Positions 35,762 to 44,372 of a stretch of DNA of 64,000 bases are shown here, one piece after another. The notes below the pieces were generated by a model. That model was not told the DNA's origin, did no database searches, and saw only the letters and a program-made list of their open reading frames with translations. The position numbers and the translations under genes are program-made. Position 1 is the first letter of the stretch. Every line of letters begins with the position of its first letter. Where the stretch lies: positions 43,773 to 107,772 of the forward strand of contig NZ_JAPJZH010000017.1 of the NCBI RefSeq assembly GCF_027889715.1, read 5' to 3'. The stretch is from Allohoeflea poritis (GTDB lineage: Bacteria > Pseudomonadota > Alphaproteobacteria > Rhizobiales > Rhizobiaceae).

Positions 35762-36861
35762 GGGTGCCCGCCTTTCCTGCTGAGTGTTCCGACAATGCCC
35801 GCCGGGAAGAAATAGACGAGCAGGATGAAGAGGACGCCGAGCCACAGGAGCCAGCGGTCCGGCGCCAGCAGTTCCGGCAGAAGCGGAATGCCGGCGGTTG
35901 CCTCGGATGCCAGCTGCATCAGGTCCTTCAGGTAGAACTGGGCGAGGCTCATGAGCGTCGCGCCGATAATCGCGCCGGTCATGGTGCCCATGCCGCCGAT
36001 AACGACCATCAGGAGGATGTCGATCATGATGGCGAAGGAAAGCGAGGTCTCGGGGCCGGTATATTTCAGCCACACGGCGCGAAGGATCCCGGCGCCTGCC
36101 GCGATCAGCGCGGCGATGCAGAAGATCGCCGTGCGATAGAGGACGACGCGGTAACCGAGCGCCTCGGCCCGCATCTCGTTCTCCCGGATGGCTTCAAGAA
36201 CCGTGCCGAGGGGCGAGGCGACGATCCGCAGCATGATGAAATAGAGGATGAGCGAGCCGAAGAAGACGAAATAATAGGCCGCCATCTTGCCGTTGGCCTT
36301 GGCGCCGAAGATGCGCAACACTTTTCCGTCCTCGTCGGTCAGCAGCTTGGTCGCCGGCGAGAAGAGCTTCGGAACCTTGTAGATGATGCCGTCCTCGCCG
36401 CCGGTGAAATCGGAGAACTGGCTGGCCATCACCGCCATTACGGACGCGGCCGCAAGCGTGACCATGGCGAAAAAGATCGCCTTCACACGCAAGGACAGGA
36501 GACCGACAAGCGCGGCAAGGATCAGGGAAACCACCAGACCCAGCGCGCCGCCGAGCAGGATCGCATCCCAGCCGGGGCCCATCAGCTTCAGCGCGATCGC
36601 GGTTCCGTAGGCGCCGAGCCCGAAGAACATGGTGTGGGCGAAGGAGACGATGCCGGTATAGCCGATAAGCAGATCGTAGCTGGCGACCAGCACGATGAAG
36701 ATACAGATGCGCGCCGCCACCTCCTGGCTGCGTACATCCGGAAACAGGAAGGGCGCCAGGAACAGGCAGATGCCGATCGCGCCGATGATGGCGTAGACGA
36801 CCAGGCGGCCGGTGCGGCCGCGCGCGGCATTCGCGTTGGTATCGATGGCAATGTCGCTCAT
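35758..36861 (-). CDS. branched-chain amino acid-type ABC transporter permease (LivM-like)
   Basis: 367 residues, about ten membrane segments, with the LivM blocks YDLLIGYTGIVSFAHTMFFGLGAYG and a C-terminal MGTMTGAIIGATLM. Pairs with the LivH-like permease 9 bp upstream. The transporter class (HAAT) carries branched-chain amino acids but also urea, amides, aromatic acids and other carboxylates, so the substrate is open. The insertion around residues 135-165 (soluble, GGEDGIIYKVPKLFSP) is common in LivM proteins. Confidence 0.87.
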   Translation of the reverse strand: MSDIAIDTNANAARGRTGRLVVYAIIGAIGICLFLAPFLFPDVRSQEVAARICIFIVLVASYDLLIGYTGIVSFAHTMFFGLGAYGTAIALKLMGPGWDAILLGGALGLVVSLILAALVGLLSLRVKAIFFAMVTLAAASVMAVMASQFSDFTGGEDGIIYKVPKLFSPATKLLTDEDGKVLRIFGAKANGKMAAYYFVFFGSLILYFIMLRIVASPLGTVLEAIRENEMRAEALGYRVVLYRTAIFCIAALIAAGAGILRAVWLKYTGPETSLSFAIMIDILLMVVIGGMGTMTGAIIGATLMSLAQFYLKDLMQLASEATAGIPLLPELLAPDRWLLWLGVLFILLVYFFPAGIVGTLSRKGGHP

Positions 36862-36870
36862 GTCCCGCCC

Positions 36871-37863
36871 CTATTTCACCGCCGGCCGCAGGCCGTAGGG
36901 CCGCCACAGCAGGATTGCCATCATGAGGATCATGTTGGAGGCCAGCGCCATCTTGGGCGCCAGGAAGGCAACGTAGTTGCCCATCAGCCCGACCATGATG
37001 GCGCCCAGAAGCGAGCCCTCGATGGACCCCAGCCCGCCGATGATAATGACGATGAAGACGATGATCATCATCTCCGAGCCAATGGCGGCGGTGATCAGCG
37101 TCTCATAGCCCGCCCACATGGCCCCGCCGATCGCCGCCAGCGCCGAGCCGAGCACGAAGACGCCGACGAAAAGCCGGTCGATGCGAAAGCCCAGCGCCTC
37201 GACCATCTCGCGGTTCTCGACGCCGGCGCGCACCAGAAGACCGACGCGGGTCCGGTTGAGGATCACGTAAAGCGAGACATAGGCGATAAGACCCAGGACG
37301 AAGGCGAACAATCGATAGAGCTCGATGGAGACGTCGCCGATGATCAGCGAGCCGGACAGGAAATGTGGCCGGGGCACGGAAATGGGCGAGCCGCCCCAGA
37401 TCGCCAGGATGATCTGCTCGGCGACGATCAGCGCGCCCATGGTGATCAGGATCTGGCGCAAGTGATCGCGGTAGACCGGCTTGATGATGACCTTCTCAAA
37501 CGCCCAGCCGGCAATCAGGCCGAACAGCGCCGCCGCGGCGATTGCCAGAAGAAGGGCGAGGAGATTGAGAATGACGCTGTCCGCCGCAACCCATGCCGTC
37601 AGCGCCGCAAGCACGGACGCAGCGATGAAAGCGCCGAAGGAAATGAAAGCCGAATGGCCGAAATTGAGCACATCCATCAGCCCGAAGACGAGGCTGAGAC
37701 CGGACGCCATGAGGAAGATCATCATGCCCATGGCAAGGCCGGCGACCGTCAGCGTGACCCAGGTCGAAGGCGAGCCGATGAGCAGGAAGGCGATCAGCGC
37801 CAGCAGGACCGGCAGAAGGTTGATGCCGCCGTAGCGTTCGAATGCGCTGGTGATTGAGTTCAT
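36871..37863 (-). CDS. branched-chain amino acid-type ABC transporter permease (LivH-like)
   Basis: 330 residues with typical LivH motifs: GLSLVFGLMDVLNFGHSAF, GLLVRAGVENREMVEALG and a terminal IIIGGLGSIEGSLLGA. About eight to nine helices. Nine bases separate it from the LivF-like gene upstream and nine from the LivM-like gene downstream, a compact operon. GVENREM is the cytoplasmic coupling loop seen across LivH proteins. Confidence 0.88.
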   Translation of the reverse strand: MNSITSAFERYGGINLLPVLLALIAFLLIGSPSTWVTLTVAGLAMGMMIFLMASGLSLVFGLMDVLNFGHSAFISFGAFIAASVLAALTAWVAADSVILNLLALLLAIAAAALFGLIAGWAFEKVIIKPVYRDHLRQILITMGALIVAEQIILAIWGGSPISVPRPHFLSGSLIIGDVSIELYRLFAFVLGLIAYVSLYVILNRTRVGLLVRAGVENREMVEALGFRIDRLFVGVFVLGSALAAIGGAMWAGYETLITAAIGSEMMIIVFIVIIIGGLGSIEGSLLGAIMVGLMGNYVAFLAPKMALASNMILMMAILLWRPYGLRPAVK

Positions 37864-37872
37864 GTCGGCCCC

Positions 37873-38595
37873 CTACTGATGCGCATCGAGCGACAGGCTG
37901 AGCAGCCGTGTCTGCAGCGCGGTGTCCTCGACAAGTTCGGCCATTGTGCCGGTGTGCGCGATGCGCCCGTCATCGATGACGGCCACCGTCTGACCCAGCG
38001 ATTTGGCGAAGAGAAAATTCTGTTCGACCAGCAGGATCGTCGTTTCCCTGGCGATTTCCCGGAAGGCGTCGACCATGGAAAGGATAATCGCCGGCGCGAG
38101 ACCTTTCGTCGGCTCATCGATGAGAATGAGGTCACGCTTCTCGATGATCGCCCGGGCGATCGCCAGCATCTGCTTCTGTCCGCCGGACAGCGACCAGGCG
38201 GATTTGGTCCAGAATGTCTCAAGCGCCGGAAACAGCGCATAGATGCGCGCCAGGCGATCGCGGTCGAAGCTGCCGTCATGGGTGGCAAGACGCATGTTCT
38301 CTTCCACGGTCAGGCCGCCGAAGATGCCCATATTCTCGGGCACGAAGGCGATGCCCTTTCGGGCAATGTCGCTGGTGTGCAAGGCCGCTATATCGTCACC
38401 CCGGAACCGGATGACACCGGCACGCGCCTGCCACAGGCCCATGATGGTGCGCAGTGTCGTGGTCTTGCCGGCTCCATTGCGGCCGAGGAGCACGTGAACG
38501 CCGCCTTCGGGCACGGTGAGCGAAATGTCGTGCAGGATGTGGTACTGGGCGATGTCGGTGCTGACGCCATCGAGTTCGAGGATCGGGGACGTCAT
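37873..38595 (-). CDS. ABC transporter ATP-binding protein (LivF-like)
   Basis: 240 residues. Walker A LGRNGAGKTTTLRTIMG, signature LSGGQKQMLAIARAI, Walker B LILIDEPTKGLAP, and the LivF-type GIAFVPENMGIFGGLTVEENM. Start overlaps the LivG-like stop by ATGA (38592-38595). Supplies one half of the ATPase heterodimer. Confidence 0.9.
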   Translation of the reverse strand: MTSPILELDGVSTDIAQYHILHDISLTVPEGGVHVLLGRNGAGKTTTLRTIMGLWQARAGVIRFRGDDIAALHTSDIARKGIAFVPENMGIFGGLTVEENMRLATHDGSFDRDRLARIYALFPALETFWTKSAWSLSGGQKQMLAIARAIIEKRDLILIDEPTKGLAPAIILSMVDAFREIARETTILLVEQNFLFAKSLGQTVAVIDDGRIAHTGTMAELVEDTALQTRLLSLSLDAHQ

Positions 38596-39359
38596 GCGGC
38601 ATCCTCCGCCGGCATGCCGAGATAGATGTCGCGAACCAGCGGCAAGGCGATGACTTCGTCGGGCATGCCGTCGGCGACCAGTTCCCCATTGTGCAGCACG
38701 ATGATGCGGTCGGCGAGCGAGCGCACGACGTCCATCTTGTGCTCGACCAGCAGGATCGTCTTGCCGGTGTCTTTTCTGATCTCCTCGATCAATTCGAGAA
38801 TGACCGGCGCCTCGTCGACGGACATGCCGGCCGTCGGCTCGTCGAACATAAAGATATCGGGTTTGAGCGCCAGAAGAAGCGCGATCTCCAGCTTGCGCTG
38901 ATCGCCATGGGGCAATGCCGTGACCGGCAGTGCGGCAGCGGCCTGCAGGCGCGTCGCCTCGAGATAGGCATAGGCCTCGTCGCGCAGGTTGGCGAAGGAC
39001 CGGGCGCTGCGGAAGATGACCGGCCCCAGCCCGTGCTGCGCCTGGACCGCAAGGCGGACATTCTCCAGCACCGAAAGCTGCGGAAACAGGTTTGTCAGCT
39101 GAAAGGCCCGGCCGATACCGGATTTCGCGCGGGCTGACGCACTGAGCGCGGTGATATCGTCATCGCCTTTGAAGATGCGCCCTGACGACGGCTTCAACTG
39201 ACCGGAAATCAGATTGAAATAGGTGGTCTTTCCGGCGCCGTTCGGGCCGACGATGACAGTCAGCTCACCGGCCTTGAAGGCGCAGGTCACCATGTTGACG
39301 GCGGCATGGCCGCCGAAACGGATGGTCAGATCCTCGGTGCGCAAGGATGCGGAGGTCAT
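38592..39359 (-). CDS. ABC transporter ATP-binding protein (LivG-like)
   Basis: 255 residues from the ATG at 39359, preceded by GGTGG; a GTG at 39368 is also in frame. Walker A VGPNGAGKTTYFNLISG, the LivG mark GIGRAFQLTNLFPQLSVLENV, Walker B IFMFDEPTAGM. The ABC signature normally written LSYGEQR appears as LPHGDQRKLEIALLLA, a modest variation common in HAAT proteins. Partner of the LivF-like ATPase. About 140 bp separate it from the binding-protein gene upstream. Confidence 0.89.
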   Translation of the reverse strand: MTSASLRTEDLTIRFGGHAAVNMVTCAFKAGELTVIVGPNGAGKTTYFNLISGQLKPSSGRIFKGDDDITALSASARAKSGIGRAFQLTNLFPQLSVLENVRLAVQAQHGLGPVIFRSARSFANLRDEAYAYLEATRLQAAAALPVTALPHGDQRKLEIALLLALKPDIFMFDEPTAGMSVDEAPVILELIEEIRKDTGKTILLVEHKMDVVRSLADRIIVLHNGELVADGMPDEVIALPLVRDIYLGMPAEDAA

Positions 39360-39500
39360 GGCGTCCACCGTTGTTTCGGATTTTGCAAATGGCCGATGTC
39401 GGATCGCAGGGTCAGAAGATCGGCGCCATCGCCAATCCGGCGGGTCCGAACCTCCCCGCTGCCGCAGGTGCGGCTACGGGAAGGCCCAGGGCGCGAAACC

Positions 39501-40703
39501 CTATTCCTGGTTGTTGCGGCCGACAGGGATTTCCATCTCGTCCGGCTTGATCTCGCGGACAAGCTCGGGGATGGCCCAGTCGACACTGTCATCGACCTTG
39601 ATCTTGAAGTGATACATGGACTGCAGCGCCTGGTGATCTTCCGGGCGGAAGGTCATCTGGCCCTTGGGTGTGTCCCAGGACATGCCCTGCATGGTCTCGA
39701 TCAGGCTTTCGGTGTCCCAGTCATCGGTGCTCTGCAGCGCCTTGGCAACGGCCAGTCCGGCCGCCATTCCGCCGGCGGTGAAGAAGTCCGGCGGCGAGCC
39801 GAAGCGCTTCTGGTGTTCCGCGACCAGCCAGTCATTGATCGGATTGTCCGGGTTCTCGAAATAGTAGTAGATGGCGCCTTCCATGCCCGGCACGCGCTTG
39901 TAGGTCGGCAAAACGGGAAGAATATGGCCGCCAGTGGAGATCTCAATGTCAAAGCGCTCGGGCTGCATCGCCTTGATCTTGCCCATGGGATCGCCGCCGC
40001 CTGCGACGTAGATCAGGATGACCTTGCGGCCTTCCTTGTCCTTCAGCGCCGCAAACATGCGTTCGGCAGCCGCCGTGAAGTCGGTCGTTTTCAGCGGCAC
40101 GTATTCCTCGGCGACGATGGTCGCGCCCGAACCTTCCAGGGCCTTCTTGAAGGCGGCGATACCGTCCTTGCCGAAGGCATAATCTTCCGCGAGCGTCGCC
40201 ACATGCAGGTCGGGCCCCGGCTTCAGCGCCAGCGCCTGAGCCTGCATATCCATGGACGAGTTACGCGAGGTCTTGAACACATAGCGGTTGGAATCGGGAC
40301 CGGTCAGCGAATCGGCGACGGCCGGCTCGACCAGAAGAATACGCTCATATTCCTCGGCAATCGGCAGCATGCCCTTGGTGACGCCCGACGAGGTTCCGCC
40401 GACCGCAATCAGCACATCGTCGTCGCCATAGGCTTCGGCGAGCACGGCGCGTGCCACATCGGGCTTGAACTGCGTGTCCTTCTCAATGATCTCGATGTCG
40501 CGGCCGTTGATTTTCATCGTGCCGTCGGTCGCATATTCGAGACCGAGTTTGAATCCCGTATGGCTCTGCTTGGAAAAGGCTTCGAATGTCGAGCCCGAAA
40601 GACCGTGGACGAGCGCGATCTTGACCGGATCGTCCGCGGCATTGGCAAATCCGGCCAGCGAAAGCGCCGTGGCCACGGCAAGGGTGGATACCAGCTTCTT
40701 CAT
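39501..40703 (-). CDS. periplasmic substrate-binding protein of the HAAT transporter (LivK-like)
   Basis: 400 residues with a signal peptide (KKLVSTLAVATALSLAGFANA, cleavage before ADDPVK). Peripla_BP_6 features: IALVHGLSGSTFEAF at the first strand, the hinge-side VGGTSSGVTKG, and AEDYAFGKDGIAAFKKAL. The ATG at 40703 has an excellent GGGAGGAGGAG box. First gene of the minus-strand operon SBP-LivG-LivF-LivH-LivM-hydrolase. Length and the GSTFEAFSKQ stretch resemble binders of amides or organic acids rather than the classic LivK; substrate is not assignable. Confidence 0.88.
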   Translation of the reverse strand: MKKLVSTLAVATALSLAGFANAADDPVKIALVHGLSGSTFEAFSKQSHTGFKLGLEYATDGTMKINGRDIEIIEKDTQFKPDVARAVLAEAYGDDDVLIAVGGTSSGVTKGMLPIAEEYERILLVEPAVADSLTGPDSNRYVFKTSRNSSMDMQAQALALKPGPDLHVATLAEDYAFGKDGIAAFKKALEGSGATIVAEEYVPLKTTDFTAAAERMFAALKDKEGRKVILIYVAGGGDPMGKIKAMQPERFDIEISTGGHILPVLPTYKRVPGMEGAIYYYFENPDNPINDWLVAEHQKRFGSPPDFFTAGGMAAGLAVAKALQSTDDWDTESLIETMQGMSWDTPKGQMTFRPEDHQALQSMYHFKIKVDDSVDWAIPELVREIKPDEMEIPVGRNNQE

Positions 40704-41065
40704 GTTTCTCCTCCTCCCGGACCGGCGGCAATACGCCACCGCCCCCGATACGTCTCGTGAACGGGGTTCGTGGATCGCCGGACCTTGTGTGCGATGGATG
40801 GCCAATTATCCTGCGTTTGGCGCATAACGATCAAGATGGTAGAAATACGCTACCGCCGGTGGTGACGTTACCAAGGGCGGTGCAGCGCGGCCGTGTACCC
40901 GTTCCCGACAATTCGTGTGTGGGCAAGATTTTGATTCTTTTGTATTTTCCCGTTTGCATCGCGTTGGGACATATGCTGATATCGCTGGACGCTCTGCCGT
41001 AAACCCGACCGGTCGGTAGACGAATAACATGGCCATACGATCCGTTTGAATGTAATCGCAACGAC
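40704..41065. promoter_or_regulatory. divergent control region between transporter operon and PAS-LuxR gene
   Basis: 362 bp without a convincing gene. Notable is GGTAG-AAATACG-CTACC (40838-40854), a 5+5 bp dyad, followed at once by GGTGGTGACGTTACC, a further GGT/ACC-flanked motif; such paired GGTA/TACC half sites could bind the LuxR-type regulator. The rest is AT-rich around 40920-40960 without a promoter I can assign firmly. Confidence 0.4.
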
Positions 41066-41638
41066 ATGAGACCGCCGCTTTCGCCCATGGCTACGCAGGA
41101 CATGCTCGAGATGGCCTTCAACGAAGCGCCCGTCGGAATCGTGATGACCCAGCACCGGATCATCCGGTTCTACAACAAGGCCTTTGCGGAGATGTTCGGC
41201 TATGAGGGCGATGCATTGCGCGACCAGTCCTTCGCGATCCTCTATCCGTCACTCGACGAGTTCGTGAAGATCGGCAATATCGGCCTGCAGCCGCTGCGCG
41301 AGACGGGCCGCTACTCCGACGAGCGCATCATGGCGCGCCGCGACGGCTCGCTGTTCTGGTGCCGGGTGCGCGGCAACTCGCTGACCCGGGATGAACCGCT
41401 TGCGCATGCGGTGTGGAGCATGGCGGACCTTTCGCACGAGCGGCCGGTGATCGCGCTGACCATGCGCGAACGCCAGATCGTCATGCATCTGGGCGAGGGA
41501 CGCACAAGCAAGGACATCGCGCGCATCCTCGAAATATCGCCGCGCACGGTCGAGGCGTACAGGGCGCGGCTGCTCAAGAAACTGGGCGCCGCCAATGTCG
41601 CCGAACTCTTGTCCAATGTCGGCGGCATGCCGGGCTAG
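41066..41638 (+). CDS. PAS-domain LuxR-type transcriptional regulator
   Basis: 190 residues: a single PAS domain (about 15-120; MAFNEAPVGIVMTQHRIIRFYNKAF, FGYEGDALRDQS, RDGSLFWCRVRG) followed by a LuxR HTH (about 130-188; LTMRERQIVMHLGEGRTSKDIARIL, ISPRTVEAYRARLLKKLGA). No receiver domain, so it responds to a ligand or redox cue bound by PAS rather than by phosphorylation. Divergent from the HAAT transporter operon and 11 bp ahead of the ROK kinase; homologous PAS-LuxR genes often sit next to such transporters, so it probably controls it. Confidence 0.87.
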   Translation: MRPPLSPMATQDMLEMAFNEAPVGIVMTQHRIIRFYNKAFAEMFGYEGDALRDQSFAILYPSLDEFVKIGNIGLQPLRETGRYSDERIMARRDGSLFWCRVRGNSLTRDEPLAHAVWSMADLSHERPVIALTMRERQIVMHLGEGRTSKDIARILEISPRTVEAYRARLLKKLGAANVAELLSNVGGMPG

Positions 41639-41649
41639 GCTGTACTGAC

Positions 41650-42591
41650 ATGAGCAAAATATACTGCCTCGATATCGGCGGTTCTTTCATCAAGCTGGCG
41701 ACCGGCAATGGCGATGACCTTCAGGAGGTCGAAGCGGTGGCGACGCCGCCGGAATACGGCGCGTTCATCGACCGCACCGCCGATTTGCTGGCGGCGGCCG
41801 GGATCGGGCCAAGGGATCGCCTGGGCGTCTCCATCGCCGGAAGCATCGATGTCGACAACGGATCCGTGCATGCGGCACAGTTGCCGTTCCTGGCGAGCGT
41901 CGATTTCGGTTCCGACCTCGGAGCGGCAATCGGTGTCAGGCTGGGCACGCCCCTCAAGAGTGCAATACGCATCGAAAACGATGCGGACTGCTTTGCTTTG
42001 GCCGAAGCGACGTTCGGCGCCGGGCGGACATTCGACAATGTCTTCGCCATTATTCTGGGCACCGGCGTCGGCGGATCGCAAGTCTATCGCGGCGAACTGA
42101 TACGCGGTTTCGGCGGCAGCGCCGGCGAATGGGGGCATGGTCCCTTCATCCAGAAACAGGATCCGTCGACACCGGGTTTCGTGCCTCAGTTTGCCTGCGC
42201 ATGCGGCCAGAAGGGCTGCATCAACACCATGGGCGGCGCGCGCGGGCTGGAAGCAATGCATGCCGCTGCGGGAAATCCGCTGCGCGACAGCAAGGCGATC
42301 ATCGACGGCTGGGCCGGCGGGGACACGGCGTGTACCGCCACGGTGGCCTCCTATGTCTCCTTGCTGACCGACGCACTGGCCGTGACGCTCAATATTACCG
42401 GCGCCGAGATCGTGCCGGTCGGAGGCGGGCTGTCAAGCGCCACTGCACTCATCTCGGCCATCGACAGCGGCGTTCGGCACAAGGTGTTGCGGCCGCGCCC
42501 GGAACCGCTGGTCATCAGGGGTCAAACCGGTCAAAACGGTGGTCTGTGGGGTATCTATGCACAAATCCTCAAGGATAGGGCCGCTGCATGA
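41650..42591 (+). CDS. ROK-family sugar kinase
   Basis: 313 residues from the ATG at 41650; the longer frame runs inside the luxR gene. N-terminal phosphate loop LDIGGSFIKLATG, ROK signature region ILGTGVGGSQVYRGELIRGFGGSAGEWGH, and the structural zinc site CACGQKGC. ROK kinases of this type phosphorylate glucose, N-acetylglucosamine, N-acetylmannosamine or allose; the residue pattern does not let me choose. Coupled by ATGA to cutC, which suggests an amino-sugar link rather than a copper one. Confidence 0.85.
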   Translation: MSKIYCLDIGGSFIKLATGNGDDLQEVEAVATPPEYGAFIDRTADLLAAAGIGPRDRLGVSIAGSIDVDNGSVHAAQLPFLASVDFGSDLGAAIGVRLGTPLKSAIRIENDADCFALAEATFGAGRTFDNVFAIILGTGVGGSQVYRGELIRGFGGSAGEWGHGPFIQKQDPSTPGFVPQFACACGQKGCINTMGGARGLEAMHAAAGNPLRDSKAIIDGWAGGDTACTATVASYVSLLTDALAVTLNITGAEIVPVGGGLSSATALISAIDSGVRHKVLRPRPEPLVIRGQTGQNGGLWGIYAQILKDRAAA

Positions 42592-43313
42592 GCACGATCA
42601 GCCTGGAAGTCTGCGTCGACAATCTCGTATCGCTGCAAACCGCGGCGAATGCGGGCGTCGACCGCATCGAGCTCTGTTCGGCGCTCGAGCTCGGCGGCCT
42701 GACGCCAAGCGCCGGCTTCATGATGGCGGCCGCGGAGATCGCCGTTCCGGTGCACGCGCTGATCCGGCCGCGCAGCGGTGATTTCGACTATAGCCGCGAC
42801 GAAGTCGAGCAGATGATCGACGATGTGCAGGCTTGCCGCGAAGTCGGCCTTGCCGGTGTGGTGATCGGCGCGGGGGCCGGCGGCTGGCTCGACGAAACGT
42901 CGATGGAGGCGCTCGTCGAAGCGGCAGGCGGCCTCAGCATCACACTCCATCGTGTTTTCGACCTCGTCGACGACAAGGTGCTGGCCATCGACATTGCCGC
43001 TGATCTCGGAATCGCGCGCATCCTGACCTCGGGCGGCGCATCATCCGCGCTCGCCGGGGCTGAAGAAATCCGCCTTTGCGTGGAGCATGCACAGGACCGG
43101 CTGTCTGTCATGGCAGGCGGCGGCATCAATGCCGGCAATGTCGCGACCATCGTCGAACAGACCGGTGTCCGCGACGTTCACGGCTCCTTCAGCCAGGCCA
43201 CCAGACACTATGAGCCGGCGGTGCCAGGGCTCGGGTTTTCTGCAGGCGAGTCACTCTTCGCGACCGATCACGACGCAATCAGGGCGGTCAGGGACGCGCT
43301 CAACTCCCGTTGA
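42588..43313 (+). CDS. cutC: CutC-family protein
   Basis: 241 residues, TIM-barrel CutC family: EVCVDNLVSLQTAANAGVDRIELCSALELGGLTPS at the start, VHALIRPRSGDFDYS, LHRVFDL, ILTSGGASSALAG and VMAGGGINAGNV. Named for copper homeostasis in E. coli, but that role has been disputed; fusion or pairing with sugar genes elsewhere points to carbohydrate metabolism. Here it overlaps a ROK kinase gene by 4 bp. The active-site Arg/Glu-bearing barrel ends look intact, so an enzymatic role is plausible though unproven. Confidence 0.9.
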   Translation: MSTISLEVCVDNLVSLQTAANAGVDRIELCSALELGGLTPSAGFMMAAAEIAVPVHALIRPRSGDFDYSRDEVEQMIDDVQACREVGLAGVVIGAGAGGWLDETSMEALVEAAGGLSITLHRVFDLVDDKVLAIDIAADLGIARILTSGGASSALAGAEEIRLCVEHAQDRLSVMAGGGINAGNVATIVEQTGVRDVHGSFSQATRHYEPAVPGLGFSAGESLFATDHDAIRAVRDALNSR

Positions 43314-43400
43314 GCACCTCAAACCGTGCAGACACAGGTCTTATAGTCGATGTCGCCGGGGCGAAGGCAGCAACGGACGCGTTCTGACCTGGCACTGTCT

Positions 43401-44342
43401 CTACAATGTATCGTAGTAACAGCATTCACTGCATTCGCAGTCGGGCTCCTCGTGATCATCGAACTCCTCGAACTGATTGTCGAACAATTCGTCGATGAAG
43501 AGGTCGTTGAGCGGCGGGAAATCGCCGTCTGGAATGTTGAACACGTCCTGCCCGGATTCGCCCTCTCCCGAGCTTTCGTCATTGCCGAACGTCGGACCGT
43601 TGGGAAGCGAGCGCAGGTAGAAGTCGAAATAGTCCAGGACTTCCTGCGTCACCTTGACGGGGCCGATTGGCGGCTGTCCGGGACCCGGCACGAACACCGC
43701 ATAGTTTGGCGAAGAGATGGTCTTCTGGCCGGCACTGTTGCCGACATTGATGATGCCGCTTTTCGACAGCGAGTTCGTGTTGCGGCCGGGACCGCGCAAA
43801 ATCACCAGCACCGCCTTGTCCTGGTCGGCGCCGGCGGTCGTCAGGCCCAGAAGCGCCGCGAGCTTGATCGCATCCGTACCGACCACTCCCTCGAACATCG
43901 TTCCGCGGATGCCGATCGTGGCAGCCGGCGTGTTGATGTTGGCTTTCGTCGGATTGGCCTTGCCGATGCGCCCGCTCATGAACCGAAATGCGCCCTTGAG
44001 GACGGTGCCACTCATCTCGCCGGCGTTTCGGTCCGGATCATAGACGAAGCGGTCGATGATCATCTCGCAGTTCTCGCCGACCGTGAACACCGACTGGTCG
44101 AGCAACAGGATCTGCAGGGCGCTTTGCTGCTTTGTCAGAACCTCGTCCTGCAGCAGGATGCTTTCGTCGACCTTGGCCCGCCGCTGGCCGGTCGCGTCTC
44201 CGCTTCTGACGAACACACTGCCGCGGACAGCGGCGCTCACGCCGATCTTGGCTTCCGCCAGCGCCTTCGCCGGAACAAATATATCAGCGACCGCAAGCGC
44301 GGCGACTGCAATGATCAGATAACGGCTCCATAGGGCGGCCAT
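43401..44342 (-). CDS. FecR-domain secreted protein with Cys-rich tail
   Basis: 313 residues. A signal peptide (LIIAVAALAVADIFVPAKALA) precedes a FecR domain at about 60-165 (VDESILLQDEVLTKQQSALQILLLDQSVFTVGEN, INTPAATIGIRGTMFEG). The C-terminus is strongly acidic and ends CECSECCYYDTL with four cysteines in six residues, an unusual finish for a secreted protein. Not a FecI-type sigma partner, since no sigma factor is near. Same-strand neighbour is a TPR/beta-barrel protein; the divergent gene is a CHASE2 cyclase, a combination seen repeatedly in proteobacteria. Confidence 0.85.
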   Translation of the reverse strand: MAALWSRYLIIAVAALAVADIFVPAKALAEAKIGVSAAVRGSVFVRSGDATGQRRAKVDESILLQDEVLTKQQSALQILLLDQSVFTVGENCEMIIDRFVYDPDRNAGEMSGTVLKGAFRFMSGRIGKANPTKANINTPAATIGIRGTMFEGVVGTDAIKLAALLGLTTAGADQDKAVLVILRGPGRNTNSLSKSGIINVGNSAGQKTISSPNYAVFVPGPGQPPIGPVKVTQEVLDYFDFYLRSLPNGPTFGNDESSGEGESGQDVFNIPDGDFPPLNDLFIDELFDNQFEEFDDHEEPDCECSECCYYDTL

Positions 44343-44372
44343 GACAAGTCTCCGTCTGTTTCCTCGCCCCGA

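Noticed and set aside
35764..37857. 697-codon open frame antisense to the two LivM/LivH-like permeases
   Set aside because: The permease frames carry clear family motifs; the antisense product is a low-complexity Asp/His/Gln/Arg shadow.
43401..44342. FecR-type anti-sigma regulator of iron uptake
   Set aside because: There is a signal peptide and FecR domain but no FecI-type sigma factor or TonB receptor nearby; the partner genes are a barrel and a cyclase.
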